A stretch of DNA of 6,200 nt. It comes from Holosporales bacterium (lineage in GTDB: Bacteria > Pseudomonadota > Alphaproteobacteria > RUG11792). The notes beneath the pieces are model-generated. The model was given only the letters and a program-made list of their open reading frames with translations, was not told where the DNA came from and ran no database searches. Made by a program: the position numbers and the translations under genes. Shown piece by piece: positions 6,200 to 6,200 of this stretch (the stretch's first letter is position 1; the number at the start of each line of letters is the position of its first letter). The DNA lies in contig JAISID010000003.1 of the NCBI GenBank assembly GCA_031262205.1, forward strand, positions 1 through 6,200, written 5' to 3'.

Positions 6200-6200
6200 T

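Noticed and set aside
1..6200. Search for CRISPR arrays, tRNA and rRNA genes, and phage attachment sites
   Set aside because: No regularly spaced repeats, tRNA-like cloverleaf ends or rRNA stretches were noticed on either strand.

Overview
The window looks like a stretch of chromosome from an AT-rich, host-associated alphaproteobacterium, most likely an intracellular one of the Rickettsiales/Holosporales kind. The evidence for this is threefold. A TolC-type gene is followed by what appears to be the first codons of a PopZ/DUF2497 gene, an order known from alphaproteobacteria. There is a graveyard of broken insertion sequences. And there is a large gene whose C-terminus looks like a eukaryotic-style actin-nucleation (WH2-central-acidic) module, which only makes sense inside a eukaryotic cell. 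The taxon below the class level is inference.

Layout. Positions 1-1539 (minus strand) hold the start of a popZ-like gene and, just upstream of it in transcription order, an intact tolC-like outer-membrane channel gene; only 17 bases separate the two. Positions 1540-1747 are a divergent intergenic region. Positions 1748-3079 (plus) hold an intact murD, outside any visible division/cell-wall cluster. Positions 3080-4440 hold no living gene: an IS1595-family (IS1016-like) transposase pseudogene with several frameshifts (3512-4116, minus) is flanked by two diverged, inverted copies of a second, unidentified element (3127 to about 3480, and 4426 down to about 4145). Positions 4454-4536 carry two hairpins, one of them a good intrinsic terminator for the gene to the right. 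Positions 4583-6199 (minus) hold a long ORF that is still open at the window edge.

The standout is this last gene. In its visible 538 residues it carries a segment resembling the C-terminal half of an OTU-like cysteine protease ending in Gly-His-Trp, a helical region, a strong coiled coil, a proline-rich stretch with a five-proline run, a convincing WH2 actin-monomer motif, a long charged helical linker, and a C-terminal amphipathic helix plus acidic tail ending in Trp. That tail closely parallels the Arp2/3-activating CA region of N-WASP. I read it as a probable secreted effector that both mimics a WASP-type nucleation-promoting factor and may carry a deubiquitinase-like domain. The WH2-CA reading is well supported by motifs; the protease reading is tentative because the catalytic Cys would lie outside the window.

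The tolC/popZ pair and murD are housekeeping genes (export and polar organisation; peptidoglycan precursor synthesis). TolC-type channels serve type I secretion and efflux, but nothing here links the effector-like gene to that route.
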